The notes under the pieces are model-generated. The model made no database searches and was not told the DNA's origin. It saw nothing but the letters and a program-made list of their open reading frames with translations. From Thiohalophilus sp. (GTDB lineage: Bacteria; Pseudomonadota; Gammaproteobacteria; UBA6429; Thiohalophilaceae): a stretch of 64,000 bases of DNA. Both the position numbers and the translations under genes were made by a program. This document shows positions 41,869 through 51,321 of the stretch, piece after piece. Position 1 is the stretch's first letter, and each line of letters starts with the position of its first letter. Location of the stretch: positions 1,178,001 to 1,242,000 of the forward strand of contig NZ_JAXHLN010000003.1 of NCBI RefSeq assembly GCF_034522235.1, written 5' to 3'.

Positions 41869-44796
41869 TTATGTCTGCCAGACCGGTTTTCGACATAACA
41901 GTGCCATATCACAATAGTTGCAGGTGTCCGTGTCCCCCCAGGCCGGCAAACCCTGGCCCGCCTCGATCTGCTTTACAAGGGTTTGCAGGCGTTCGCCGAC
42001 CGCCTCGCCGAGCGGTTGCAGCTGGGCCGCCTTCAGCGAACAGTTGAGTTTCAGCGGCTTGTCCGCTTTGTCAAAATGCAGATAGGCCACCTCGGCCACC
42101 GGCGGGTCCGGATCCTGTTGCTGTTGCAGCAGGGCATAGAAGGGCAGCTGGATCGCTTCACCACTTGTGACCTGCGCCGGTTTGGGAATGGTACCGCCCG
42201 TCTTGTAATCGAGGATCGCCACACCGGCGTTGCCGCGATCGATGCGATCCAGCCGTCCCCGGATCGCCACCGCGCCCAGTTGGCCCTCGCAACGCTGCTC
42301 GGTCTCGCGCACCTGCCAGCCGGCCTGGCGGCGGGCGATCTGCCAGTCGATATAGCCGGGAATAAACGCCCGCCACTGACCAAGCCAGGCCTGATGTTCG
42401 AAGTTGTCGGCCAGCACATCGGCAAACACCGCCTCTGAAATCGCCTCCAGCCGGGCGATGGCGGCAGCGCGGTTGGCCGGCTCGAACGGGGCGTCGAACG
42501 GTTCGGGCAGTCCGGCGACCGGGGTGTGCAGGGCCTGCAGACAGCGATGCACCCGCTCGCCGTAATCAGCCCGGGAGAGGGCCTCGCGGATCTCCTCCGG
42601 CGGCTTGAGCTGCAGGGCGCGCGCGGCGTAGTACTGATAGGGACAGTCCAGCAACTGCTGATAATCGCTGGGCGAGAACCCCGGCGGCAGCAGGCCGGGC
42701 GCCAGCGCCGGCATCGGCTGTTGGCTTGGGGGCGGCAGGGGCACGGCCGGTTCGCTCTGCACCTGATACGCCTCGGCGTCGTTGGCCTGGGCGGTCAGGG
42801 AGGTGGCGAGCAGTGACTGCCCGGGCCAGGCCTGCTGGTGCAGGGTCAGCAGATGTTCCAGCCAGTGGCTGATGACCACCGGCTCGCCATCCTGTTCGGC
42901 GCGGGCGGTGACCAGCACCGCCGGTGCAGCCTCCAGCAGGCGGCGGATATGATAGAAGCGTTCGGCGTAATGGGCCTCGCGCTGTGGCAGTCCCAGCTCG
43001 TGGCGCACCTGCTGGTTGAAAAACGGGCTGATGGCCGGATGGCCGGGCAGCGACTCCTGCTCGGCGCCGGCCAGGATCAGGGCGTCGAAGTGTTGCAGCT
43101 GACTCTGGGCCAGCCCCAGCAGGCGCACACGCTGCTGGGTGGGGCGGGGCCGAAAATAGGTGCGCTCCAGGTGCCGCCCCAGCCAGGTACGAAACTCGCC
43201 CCAGGCCAGTTCGAAGGCGCCCTCGTCGACCCCGCCGGTGAGTTTTTCCAGCAGCTGTACCAGGCGGCTGCCGGCGGCGTCCTGCTCCAGCGCCCGGTCC
43301 ATCGCCAGCCGCTGCAGACTCTGTTGCAAGGCGGTGATCCAGCGGGCGGCCGGGTGGCGGCCCCGGCGCAGGGCCAGCAGGGGCGCGGCGGCGGCCTCCA
43401 GCCGATCGAACAGATCCAGCAGTGGGGTGATATCCGCCTGGTTGGTCAACCGTTTGCGCCGGTCATGGGCGTGGGCGCGATAGCGGTTGAGATTGCGGGC
43501 GATGTTCTCGTGGCGAATGATGTCCTGCTCCAGCCGCCAGGTGGCCAGCCTGTGCTGCTCGGCATCGGTATCGGCGAAGACGAACGGTGATTTGAGCAGA
43601 TCCAGCAGCGGCAGGTGGGCAAAGTCTTCTTCCAGACATTCCAGCCAGCGCTCCAGAGCTGCCGCGGCGCTGGTGGTGGACAGCGCCCAGCCGGCGGCGT
43701 CGGCCAGCTGGATGCCGGCGCGCTCGAGCAGGGCCCGCACCCGCCGGGCCAGGCGCCGGTTTTCGGTGACGAGGGCGATCCGGGTCTTGCCTGCCAGCAG
43801 CCACTGGCGCACCTGCAGATCGATGGCCCGGGCCTCGTGTTCGGCATTGTCGGCCAGCAGCACGGCCAGCCGCGCCTGTGCCGGGCTGTCCGGGGCCGCC
43901 CGGGCCAGTTGCCGGGCACTCTCCTGCAGGGGCTGATCGCCGTGGTCGAAGACCGTTGCCAGCAGCCGGGTATACGGGGTCGCGGGCCGGGGCGCGGCGG
44001 GCAGTGCGAGCCGCCGGGCCAGCGGCCACAGATGCTGGTCGGGATAACCGGCGGGCTCTGGCGCTATCTCTCCCTGCAAATAGAGGTGCAGTTGATCGCG
44101 CTGCAACAGGCTTTGCAGCCATTGTTGTTCGGCCGGGGCGAGCGGGTCGGCCACGGCGAGCCACAGTTGCTGTTGCGAATCGAGCGATGCCAGGCTCCGG
44201 CGCAGGGCCAGCAGGTGGGCGGAGTCGGCGTCGGTCAGGTTCTGGGCCCGCAGTTGTCCATGCCAGGCGTGCCACAGGGTGTGAACGATGGTGGCCTCAC
44301 GGCCAAGGGTCTGGCGCAGGTTGTCGCGCACCCCGTAGGCGTTTTGCAGCCGGTCGATGAAACTGTCGCAATCGGCCGGCAGACCGATCTCGCCCAGGGT
44401 CAGGGCCTGGAACAGCTCCAGCAGCTCGCCGGCCAGCAGCCACGGGTTGGCCTGGTTGAACAGGTGTTGATAGGGGCGCAGCGCGTCGACCAGTAACAAT
44501 TCGGCGCTGACCGTGGAACAGACCCGGACGCCGTCGGGCACAAACGTACACACCCAGTCGCGCAGGGGCTGGATCGCCAGTCCCACCAGCCCGCCGACCC
44601 CCTGTTCGGCGGCGGCATCCAGTAACTGTCGGCGCAGTGGACCGCTGACCTGGGGATCGGCGACCAGCAGCGTGACGCCGGTGAGATCCGGCAGCTGCTC
44701 ACGGTGCTCCTGGATCAGATCCCGGGCGAGTTGTTGCAGGGGATCGGCGTGGTAGGGAAGGATCACCACGCGGTCACGTGAGCTGTCGGGCGTCAT
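41869..44796 (-). CDS. AddB-like nuclease/helicase-fold subunit with Fe-S cluster motif
   Basis: The 975-residue protein starts MTPDSSRDRVVILPYHADPL. An N-terminal helicase-like region without an obvious Walker A is followed by a C-terminal RecB-type nuclease with GYIDWQIARRQ, RLDRIDRGNAGVAILDYKTG (motif D-x-K) and a cysteine set, one in LDCPYQYYAARAL and three in TCNYCDMALLC. That arrangement resembles the iron-staple nuclease of AddB. It is therefore the likely partner of the AddA-like protein at 38154-41531. It starts 22 bases after the fdxA stop. A lone PD-(D/E)XK family annotation is also possible. Confidence 0.85.
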   Translation of the reverse strand: MTPDSSRDRVVILPYHADPLQQLARDLIQEHREQLPDLTGVTLLVADPQVSGPLRRQLLDAAAEQGVGGLVGLAIQPLRDWVCTFVPDGVRVCSTVSAELLLVDALRPYQHLFNQANPWLLAGELLELFQALTLGEIGLPADCDSFIDRLQNAYGVRDNLRQTLGREATIVHTLWHAWHGQLRAQNLTDADSAHLLALRRSLASLDSQQQLWLAVADPLAPAEQQWLQSLLQRDQLHLYLQGEIAPEPAGYPDQHLWPLARRLALPAAPRPATPYTRLLATVFDHGDQPLQESARQLARAAPDSPAQARLAVLLADNAEHEARAIDLQVRQWLLAGKTRIALVTENRRLARRVRALLERAGIQLADAAGWALSTTSAAAALERWLECLEEDFAHLPLLDLLKSPFVFADTDAEQHRLATWRLEQDIIRHENIARNLNRYRAHAHDRRKRLTNQADITPLLDLFDRLEAAAAPLLALRRGRHPAARWITALQQSLQRLAMDRALEQDAAGSRLVQLLEKLTGGVDEGAFELAWGEFRTWLGRHLERTYFRPRPTQQRVRLLGLAQSQLQHFDALILAGAEQESLPGHPAISPFFNQQVRHELGLPQREAHYAERFYHIRRLLEAAPAVLVTARAEQDGEPVVISHWLEHLLTLHQQAWPGQSLLATSLTAQANDAEAYQVQSEPAVPLPPPSQQPMPALAPGLLPPGFSPSDYQQLLDCPYQYYAARALQLKPPEEIREALSRADYGERVHRCLQALHTPVAGLPEPFDAPFEPANRAAAIARLEAISEAVFADVLADNFEHQAWLGQWRAFIPGYIDWQIARRQAGWQVRETEQRCEGQLGAVAIRGRLDRIDRGNAGVAILDYKTGGTIPKPAQVTSGEAIQLPFYALLQQQQDPDPPVAEVAYLHFDKADKPLKLNCSLKAAQLQPLGEAVGERLQTLVKQIEAGQGLPAWGDTDTCNYCDMALLCRKPVWQT

Positions 44797-44818
44797 GGAA
44801 ACTGGCCCGGACGCGGGC

Positions 44819-45142
44819 TCAGCGTTCGAGGTACTGGAGCTTGTCCGGTACGCCGTCCCACTCCTTGGCGTCGGGCGGGGGATCTTTGATTTCCACGATC
44901 ACCGGCCACTCCCTGGACAGCTCGGCATTGAGTTCAATGAAGTTTTCCATCCCGGCGGGGACATCGTCCTCGGCGAAAATGGCTTCGGCCGGGCACTCCG
45001 GTTCGCACAGGGTGCAGTCGATGCACTCTTCGGGATCGATCGCCAGAAAGTTGGGACCTTCGTGAAAGCAGTCGACAGGACACACCTCAACGCAGTCGGT
45101 GTACTTGCATTTAATACAGTTGTCGGTGACTACGTAAGTCAT
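44819..45142 (-). CDS. fdxA: Ferredoxin FdxA (7Fe-8S type)
   Basis: The 107-residue protein begins [20 protein letters not shown]. Its cysteines C9, C12, C17, C21 and C25 in the first half and the set [11 protein letters not shown] in the second bind the [3Fe-4S] and [4Fe-4S] clusters. The tail [13 protein letters not shown] is typical of FdxA. The start at 45142 was chosen because AGGAG lies seven bases upstream. It transfers electrons in the cytoplasm; its partner is not evident. It precedes the AddB-like gene by 22 bases and follows mutS. Confidence 0.95.
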   Translation of the reverse strand: MTYVVTDNCIKCKYTDCVEVCPVDCFHEGPNFLAIDPEECIDCTLCEPECPAEAIFAEDDVPAGMENFIELNAELSREWPVIVEIKDPPPDAKEWDGVPDKLQYLER

Positions 45143-45262
45143 GCGCATGCTCCTTAGTCTGTTCAGCAAGGTCGAACCCGGGTTCCGTTCCAGGATGCGG
45201 TTCGACGGGCAATTTAATAAGAGTATGGTAGCGTGAAACGCGGCCGAGGTGCGAGCCCGGGC

Positions 45263-47818
45263 TTACGGCTCGAGTAACTTTTTCAGCTGGTAGATCTGTT
45301 CCAGGGCCTGACGGGGTGACAGCTCGTCCGCGTCCAACTGGCGCAGGGCGGACAAGACAGGATGCTCGGCGGGTTCCGGGTCGGTCGACGGTGGGGCGGA
45401 AAAATGCTCGCCCTGTTCCAGCTGTCGCAGCTTGGCCTGCGCCTGTTCGAGCACCGCGCGCGGCACGCCGGCCAGGGCGGCCACATGCAGGCCGTAACTG
45501 CGGCTGGCCGGGCCGGGTTTGACCTGGTGCAAAAAGACGATCTGCTCGCCGTGCTCGCGGGCGTCCAGATGCACGTTACGACAATGGGGCAGCAGCTCCG
45601 GCAGCTGGGTCATCTCGAAATAGTGGGTGGCGAACAGGGTACAGGCCTGGATCCGGGTGACCAGATCCCGGGCGCTGGCCCAGGCCAGGGCCAGGCCGTC
45701 GAAGGTGCTGGTGCCGCGGCCGATCTCGTCCATCAACACCAGGCTGTGACGGCTGGCGTGATGCAGGATGTTGGCGGTTTCGGTCATTTCCACCATGAAG
45801 GTGGAGCGTCCCCCGGCCAGATCGTCCGAGGCGCCGATGCGGGTGAAAATGCGATCCACCGGGCCGATCCGCGCCGACTCGGCCGGCACATAACTGCCGA
45901 TATGGGCGAGCAGGGTGATCAGGGCGATCTGGCGCATATAGGTGGATTTGCCGCCCATGTTGGGGCCGGTGATGATCAGCATGCGGGTCTGATCATCCAG
46001 ATCGAGATCGTTGGGAGTGAACGGGGTCGACTGCACCTGTTCGATGACCGGGTGGCGGCCGGCGGTGATTTGCAGCCCTTCCTCGGCCACCAGTTGCGGG
46101 CAGCGCAGATTCAGTGCCGCCGCGCGCTCGGCCAGGTTGCCCAGCGCATCCAGCTGGGCCAGGGCGGCGGCACACGCCTGCAGATCCCGATGATCGGCGT
46201 TGAGCCGATCCAGCAGTTGATCGTACAGCGCCTTTTCGCGGGCCAGCGCCCGTTCGTTGGCGCTCAATACCTTGTCTTCGAGTTCTTTGAGCTGTGGGGT
46301 GATATAGCGCTCGGCGGCCTTCAGGGTCTGGCGGCGCTGGTAATGCGCGGGCACCGATTCGGCCCGGGCGCGGCTGATCTCGATGTAATAGCCGTGGACC
46401 CGGTTATAACCGACCTTGAGATTGGGAATGCCCGACTGTTCCCGCTCGCGCCGCTCCAGCTCGGCCAGCACATCGCCGACGTTGTGTTGCAGATCGCGCA
46501 GCTCATCCAGCGCGTTGTCATAGCCGGTGGCGATGACCCCGCCGTCGCGGATCAGCAGCGGCGGCTGTTCCACCAGCGCCTGCTCGAGCAGGGCGACGAT
46601 CTGCGGAAACGGCCGGGCCTGTTCGCCCAGCTCGTCCAGCAGCGGATTTTCTGTGGCCAGCTCGCCCAGCTGCCGCTGCAGCCCGGGCAGCACCGCCAGG
46701 GCCACGCGCAACTGCAGCAGGTCCCGCGGCCGGGCCGACTTCAGGGCCACCCGGGTCAGAATCCGTTCGATATCGCCAACCTGATGGAGCAGTTCGCGCA
46801 GCGGGGCGTAACGCTCTGCGTCCAGCCATAATCCGATCAACGCCTGGCGCTGGCGCAGCCGGGCCTGGTCCCGCAGCGGGCGATTGATCCAGCGGCGCAG
46901 CAGGCGGCTGCCCATCGGGGTGACGCAACGGTCCATGATCCCCGCCAGGGTGTGGGCGTGCTGGCCGGCCAGATTCTGTTCCAGCTCCAGGTTCTGGCGG
47001 GTGGCGGCATCCAGCAGCAGGCTCTGTTCCCGCTGTTCGCTGGCCAGACTGTGCAGATGCGGCAGCAGGCCGCACTGGGTTTCCTGCACATAACGCAACA
47101 GCGCTCCGGCGGCGGCGATCGCCAGTGGCCAGTCGTCACAGCCGAAACCGGCCAGGTGTCGGGTCTGAAACTGCTCGCACAACAGGCGATAGGCGCTGTC
47201 GTGATCGAAAGACCAGGGCGGGCGGGTTTTGATGGCCAGAACCCGGGCAGCGAGCGGGTCGCTGTTGAAGGTCTCCTCGACCAGCAGTTCGGCCGGTTGC
47301 AGACGCACCAGCTCCGAGTGCAGCGCCTCGTCGCCTTGCAGCTGCTGTACGCTGAAGCGGCCGCTGCTGAGATCGAGACAGGCCAGCCCGTAGTGATCCT
47401 GGCGGGCATAGAGGGCGGCGACCAGGTTGTCGCGACGCTCTTCCAGCAGGGCCTCGTCGGTCAGGGTGCCGGGGGTGACGATGCGCACCACCTTGCGTTC
47501 CACCGGCCCCTTGCTGCTGGCCGGATCGCCGATCTGCTCGCAAATGGCAATGGACTGTCCCTGGCGCACCAGTCGGGCGAGATAACTTTCCACCGCGTGA
47601 TAGGGCACCCCGGCCATCGGGATCGGCTCGCCGGCCGACTGGCCGCGTTGTGTCAGGGTAATGTCGAGCAGCCGGGCCGCGCGTTTGGCATCGTCGTAGA
47701 ACAGCTCGTAAAAATCGCCCATGCGATAGAACAGCAGAATATCCGGATACTCGGCCTTGATCTGCAGATATTGCTGCATCATCGGCGTATGCTGGGAATT
47801 GGGCGCGGTGCTCGACAT
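45263..47818 (-). CDS. mutS: DNA mismatch repair protein MutS
   Basis: The 851-residue protein has the mismatch-wedge motif F-Y-E in [12 protein letters not shown] (about 32-43), connector and lever domains, and the C-terminal ATPase with Walker [25 protein letters not shown], Walker [17 protein letters not shown] and ATHYFEMT. MutS recognises mismatches and recruits MutL. Length matches Escherichia coli MutS. mutS-fdxA is a common gene pair in gammaproteobacteria. The frame is intact, so no hypermutator state is suggested. Confidence 0.97.
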   Translation of the reverse strand: MSSTAPNSQHTPMMQQYLQIKAEYPDILLFYRMGDFYELFYDDAKRAARLLDITLTQRGQSAGEPIPMAGVPYHAVESYLARLVRQGQSIAICEQIGDPASSKGPVERKVVRIVTPGTLTDEALLEERRDNLVAALYARQDHYGLACLDLSSGRFSVQQLQGDEALHSELVRLQPAELLVEETFNSDPLAARVLAIKTRPPWSFDHDSAYRLLCEQFQTRHLAGFGCDDWPLAIAAAGALLRYVQETQCGLLPHLHSLASEQREQSLLLDAATRQNLELEQNLAGQHAHTLAGIMDRCVTPMGSRLLRRWINRPLRDQARLRQRQALIGLWLDAERYAPLRELLHQVGDIERILTRVALKSARPRDLLQLRVALAVLPGLQRQLGELATENPLLDELGEQARPFPQIVALLEQALVEQPPLLIRDGGVIATGYDNALDELRDLQHNVGDVLAELERREREQSGIPNLKVGYNRVHGYYIEISRARAESVPAHYQRRQTLKAAERYITPQLKELEDKVLSANERALAREKALYDQLLDRLNADHRDLQACAAALAQLDALGNLAERAAALNLRCPQLVAEEGLQITAGRHPVIEQVQSTPFTPNDLDLDDQTRMLIITGPNMGGKSTYMRQIALITLLAHIGSYVPAESARIGPVDRIFTRIGASDDLAGGRSTFMVEMTETANILHHASRHSLVLMDEIGRGTSTFDGLALAWASARDLVTRIQACTLFATHYFEMTQLPELLPHCRNVHLDAREHGEQIVFLHQVKPGPASRSYGLHVAALAGVPRAVLEQAQAKLRQLEQGEHFSAPPSTDPEPAEHPVLSALRQLDADELSPRQALEQIYQLKKLLEP

Positions 47819-48198
47819 GGGCTGGGAGTTTATCGACTTTGTTCTTGACGGGAAACTGCTCCGGCGTTCGGGCCCTGGAAATTAACGCGGCGTTCGCGGA
47901 GGCGCAGAGTCGCGGAGTAGATCAATCAGGTTTGACACTTTTGGGACTTTCCATTCCCTGGAATATCGACGCCAGCTTACAGATTGGTATACCTAAATCC
48001 AACTTGATTAAATTCCACTCATTGGTTCCAGGGTCTGGAATATTATTTTTCTCCGCGTCTCTGCGCCTCCGCGAACTCTGCGTTTTATTCTGTGAAATCA
48101 CTATACCCTGCGGTCTTGCGCCGATTCGGCGGCTGCCATACAGTTTCTCCAATAATAAAACGTCGGTGAACCGGCGTAAGCGATGGAGGAGAGATCGG
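47819..48198. repeat. Divergent intergenic region with an inverted pair of dispersed repeats
   Basis: GCGGCGTTCGCGGAGGCGCA (47887-47906) and the complementary CTGCGCCTCCGCGAAC (48061-48076) face each other about 150 bases apart, flanking an AT-rich core around 47920-48050. This is the same family as near 23226 and 23484. The segment lies between mutS and a PilZ gene; GGAGGAGAG before 48199 is that gene's ribosome binding site. No gene is supported. Confidence 0.6.
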
Positions 48199-48507
48199 AT
48201 GCCAAGGGATTATGACGAAAAGCGCGATTTCATGCGGGTGGAGATGGATTGTGCTATCCGCTTCAAACCGCAAGGGAGCGAGCAGGAGACGATCGGGCGG
48301 TTGGCCAATCTCAGCGGACGGGGGCTGATGTTTATTGCCGCCAACGAGATACCGGTGGATACGCAGGTCGAGATTTATGTCGAATCGGACCAGCAGATCA
48401 ATGCACCGCTGCATGCCGTGGTGCGGGTCGTGCGCATGGCCAAACAGCGTCGCGGGGACGGTTATGAGATCGGCGCCATTATTACCAGTGTCCTGGATGA
48501 AGAGTGA
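48199..48507 (+). CDS. PilZ domain protein, second copy
   Basis: The 102-residue protein begins MPRDYDEKRDFMRVEMDCAI. The RxxxR motif (RDFMR) and the second motif (LSGRG) place it in the PilZ family, which binds cyclic-di-GMP. GGAGGAGAG ends eight bases before the ATG at 48199. It is divergent from mutS and upstream of the CinA-family gene by 30 bases, so it may be co-transcribed with cinA-thpR-recA. Confidence 0.82.
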   Translation: MPRDYDEKRDFMRVEMDCAIRFKPQGSEQETIGRLANLSGRGLMFIAANEIPVDTQVEIYVESDQQINAPLHAVVRVVRMAKQRRGDGYEIGAIITSVLDEE

Positions 48508-48537
48508 GCCGGCCGACAGGCTGCCCGGGTGCGGCCG

Positions 48538-49053
48538 ATGAGTCGGGTGCCGAGCGACGAGGTGCTGCTGGCGCTGGCGCACCGGATCGCTGAGCGGCTG
48601 GGTGATGCCGGCCTGCAACTGGCCACGGCCGAGTCCTGCACCGGCGGCTGGATTGCCAAGCTGCTGACCGATGTGCCGGGCTGTTCCGCCTGGTTCGAGC
48701 GCGGGTTTGTCACCTACACCAATCAGTCCAAACAGGATCTGCTGGGTGTCCCGGCCGAAGTGTTAGGCGATCACGGCGCGGTGAGCGAGGCGACGGTGCG
48801 CGCCATGGCCGACGGGGCGCTGCGACACAGCGAGGCCAGCCTGGCGCTGTCGGTCAGCGGTATCGCCGGGCCCGGTGGCGGTCGCCCCGACAAGCCGGTC
48901 GGGCTGATCTGGTTCGGCTGGGCGCAACAGGCTGCGCCGGGCAATCCGGACGTGCGCAGTGAGTCCCGGCAGTTCAATGGTAATCGGGATGCTGTCCGTC
49001 GCCAGGCGGTGGCCCGGGCGCTCGAAGGCGTGCTCGAACTGACCGGTGACTGA
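48538..49053 (+). CDS. pncC: Nicotinamide-nucleotide amidohydrolase (CinA family, PncC)
   Basis: About 171 residues carry the CinA C-terminal domain: LATAESCTGGWIAKLLTDVP, YTNQSKQDLLGVP, GAVSEATVRAMADGAL and VSGIAGPGGGRPDKPVGLIW. This enzyme deamidates nicotinamide mononucleotide to recycle NAD. The N-terminal MoCF-like domain of full CinA is absent, as in E. coli PncC. Start at 48538 was preferred to the GTG at 48529. The next gene overlaps its 3' end. A cinA-recA linkage is common. Confidence 0.92.
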   Translation: MSRVPSDEVLLALAHRIAERLGDAGLQLATAESCTGGWIAKLLTDVPGCSAWFERGFVTYTNQSKQDLLGVPAEVLGDHGAVSEATVRAMADGALRHSEASLALSVSGIAGPGGGRPDKPVGLIWFGWAQQAAPGNPDVRSESRQFNGNRDAVRRQAVARALEGVLELTGD

Positions 49054-49594
49054 GGCCCGCCAACGGCTGTTTTTTGCCCTCTGGCCGCCGCCGGAGTTAG
49101 CCCGCCGGCTGCACCGGGTGGCGGGCCAGCAGTTCGCCGCTCGGCATGCCCGTCGTTTGACGGCGGCACAGATCCATCTGACACTATTTTATCTGGGGCC
49201 GTCGGACGCCGACCAGCACCGCTGTGCCGAGCGGGTTGCCGCAACGGTCGAGGCACCGCCCTTTACCCTGGCCCTGTCCCGCCTGGGCCACTGGCCCCGT
49301 CCCCGGGTCGGCTGGATTGCGCCCGATGAATCTCCCCCGGCGCTGATCGCCCTGGTGAGCCGGTTGCAGCCGGGACTGGGCGAATGCGGCTTTCGAATCG
49401 ATCCCCGACCCTGGCAGGCGCACCTGACCCTGTTGCGCAAGTTGCGCCGCCCGCCGCTGAGTGAGGCACTTGAACAACCGCTGCTGTGGGCGGTTGATGA
49501 ATTCGTGCTGGTCGAATCCCAAACCCTGCCGCGTGGGGCCCAATACCGCATCCTGCAACGCTGGCCCCTGATAAAGGAGGCTCCCGGGGGGTGA
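49046..49594 (+). CDS. thpR: RNA 2',3'-cyclic phosphodiesterase (LigT family)
   Basis: The 182-residue 2H-phosphoesterase has both H-x-T motifs, IHLTLFYLG (near 43) and AHLTLLRK (near 129), the catalytic histidines of the LigT fold. It opens 2',3'-cyclic phosphate ends of RNA. It starts with GTG and overlaps the pncC stop by eight bases. The product is of normal length. It precedes recA. Confidence 0.9.
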   Translation: MTEARQRLFFALWPPPELARRLHRVAGQQFAARHARRLTAAQIHLTLFYLGPSDADQHRCAERVAATVEAPPFTLALSRLGHWPRPRVGWIAPDESPPALIALVSRLQPGLGECGFRIDPRPWQAHLTLLRKLRRPPLSEALEQPLLWAVDEFVLVESQTLPRGAQYRILQRWPLIKEAPGG

Positions 49595-49675
49595 CGGGCC
49601 GGGGCAAATCGAGGCTAGGCCGTGGCCTCGGTTGTGTGAAATAATGGCGCCGGGTTACGAGTGGGCGTGGGATCG

Positions 49676-49735
49676 TGTCTTGGCTCACGTCTAATGACGC
49701 CTTGCTGAAGGTGCCATTAGACGTGAGCCAGGACA
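49676..49735 (+). promoter_or_regulatory. Long hairpin in the region upstream of recA
   Basis: Arms of 26 bases at 49676-49701 and 49710-49735 pair with only three non-matching positions; the core TGGCTCACGTCTAATG with CATTAGACGTGAGCCA is a perfect 16-base match. The loop is TTGCTGAA. It lies 40 bases before the recA ATG. No CTGT-N8-ACAG LexA box is seen in the intergenic region, and the promoter is not clear, though AATAAT at 49640-49645 is a possible -10. Confidence 0.6.
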
Positions 49736-49775
49736 CAGGGAGCGATTTCATTCGATAAGTTACAGGAGAAATACC

Positions 49776-50843
49776 ATGGATGCAGACAAGAAAAAGGCAC
49801 TCAGTGCGGCACTGAGCCAGATCGAAAAACAGTTCGGCAAGGGTTCGGTCATGCGCATGGGCGATACCTCGGCAGTGCGCAATGTGGAGGTCATTTCCAC
49901 CGGTTCGCTGGGGCTGGATATCGCCCTGGGCGTGGGCGGCCTGCCCAAGGGCCGGGTGGTGGAGATCTACGGCCCGGAATCCTCGGGCAAGACGACGCTG
50001 ACCCTGCAGGTGATCGCCGAATGCCAGAAACACGGCGGCACGGCGGCCTTTGTGGATGCCGAGCATGCGCTGGATCCCCAGTATGCGGGCCGCCTGGGCG
50101 TTAACGTGGATGATCTGCTGGTTTCCCAGCCGGATACCGGCGAGCAGGCGCTGGAGATCACCGACATGCTGGTGCGCTCCAGCGCGGTGGACGTGGTGGT
50201 GGTTGACTCGGTGGCGGCACTGACCCCCAAGGCGGAAATCGAGGGCGATATGGGCGATACCCATGTCGGCCTGCAGGCACGGCTGATGTCCCAGGCACTG
50301 CGTAAACTGAGCGGCAACATCAAGCGCTCCAATACCCTGGTGATTTTTATCAATCAGATCCGCATGAAGATCGGGGTCATGTTCGGCAGCCCGGAAACCA
50401 CCACCGGCGGTAACGCGCTCAAGTTCTATGCGTCCGTGCGACTGGATATCCGGCGTATCGGTTCGATCAAAAAGGGTGACGAGGTCATTGGTAACGAGAC
50501 CCGGGTCAAGGTGCTGAAGAACAAGGTGGCGCCGCCGTTCAAACAGGTGGAATTCGACCTGCTGTATAATGAAGGCATCTCCCGCGAGGGCGAGATCATT
50601 GACCTGGGCGTCAAGGAAGGGCTGGTGGATAAATCCGGGGCCTGGTACAGCTATAACGGTGAGCGCATCGGTCAGGGCAAGGATAACGTGCGGAATTTCC
50701 TCAAGGAGCATCCGCAGATGGCGCAGGAGATCGAAGCCCAGATCCGCGATAAGCTGCTGCCCAAGCCGGCCGAAAGCCAGGGCGACACGCCGGCCGAGAC
50801 TTCCGATGATAGCGCGCTGGAAGAGGCCGAAGCCGAAGCCTGA
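49776..50843 (+). CDS. recA: Recombinase RecA
   Basis: The 355-residue protein has Walker [10 protein letters not shown], the [10 protein letters not shown] and [10 protein letters not shown] (Walker B) blocks, the L1/L2 loops [10 protein letters not shown] and [20 protein letters not shown], and an acidic tail ([13 protein letters not shown]). RecA forms filaments on ssDNA and activates LexA cleavage. ACAGGAGAAATACC before the ATG is a good ribosome binding site. recX follows 21 bases after its stop. Confidence 0.98.
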   Translation: MDADKKKALSAALSQIEKQFGKGSVMRMGDTSAVRNVEVISTGSLGLDIALGVGGLPKGRVVEIYGPESSGKTTLTLQVIAECQKHGGTAAFVDAEHALDPQYAGRLGVNVDDLLVSQPDTGEQALEITDMLVRSSAVDVVVVDSVAALTPKAEIEGDMGDTHVGLQARLMSQALRKLSGNIKRSNTLVIFINQIRMKIGVMFGSPETTTGGNALKFYASVRLDIRRIGSIKKGDEVIGNETRVKVLKNKVAPPFKQVEFDLLYNEGISREGEIIDLGVKEGLVDKSGAWYSYNGERIGQGKDNVRNFLKEHPQMAQEIEAQIRDKLLPKPAESQGDTPAETSDDSALEEAEAEA

Positions 50844-50864
50844 ACCCGGTGACGCCGTTTCGAG

Positions 50865-51305
50865 ATGGCTAAAAGCGTTCGTGAAGCGGCGATGGATCTG
50901 TTGTCCCGCCGCGAACACAGCACCTGCGAGCTGCAACAAAAGCTGGTGCGCAAGGGGTATGCCGAACAGGAGGTCGACTCGGCATTGCAGCGCCTTGCGG
51001 ATGAAAACCTGTTGAGTGACGAACGGTTCGTGGAAGCGTTCGTGCATTCCCGGCAGACCCGGGGCTCCGGGCCGCGCAAGATCATTGCCGAACTGTCGCA
51101 AAAAGGTGTCAGCGAGACGCTGATCTCCCAATATCTGGATGAACGCAGCCCGGTCTGGATAGATCTGGCCAGGGAGGTGCGCGTCAGGAAATTCGGGGCC
51201 GCTTTACCCGAGGAATACCGGGAAAAAGCCCGGCAGATGCGCTTTTTGCAGCAGCGCGGGTTTACCACCGAGCAGATTCAGAACGTAGTGCGGGATGATG
51301 ACTGA
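50865..51305 (+). CDS. recX: Regulatory protein RecX
   Basis: The 146-residue protein has the RecX repeats [40 protein letters not shown] and [20 protein letters not shown]. RecX caps RecA filaments and limits their extension. It overlaps the first in-frame codons before alaS, and its usual position after recA is kept. Length is normal. Confidence 0.95.
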   Translation: MAKSVREAAMDLLSRREHSTCELQQKLVRKGYAEQEVDSALQRLADENLLSDERFVEAFVHSRQTRGSGPRKIIAELSQKGVSETLISQYLDERSPVWIDLAREVRVRKFGAALPEEYREKARQMRFLQQRGFTTEQIQNVVRDDD

Positions 51306-51321
51306 GATTTGGATACCCATG

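Noticed and set aside
49595..49775. LexA operator upstream of recA
   Set aside because: No CTGT-N8-ACAG or close variant was found by eye in this interval.
49263..51131. Open frame of 622 codons opposite thpR, recA and recX
   Set aside because: Shadow of three known genes; crosses their boundaries without any domain.
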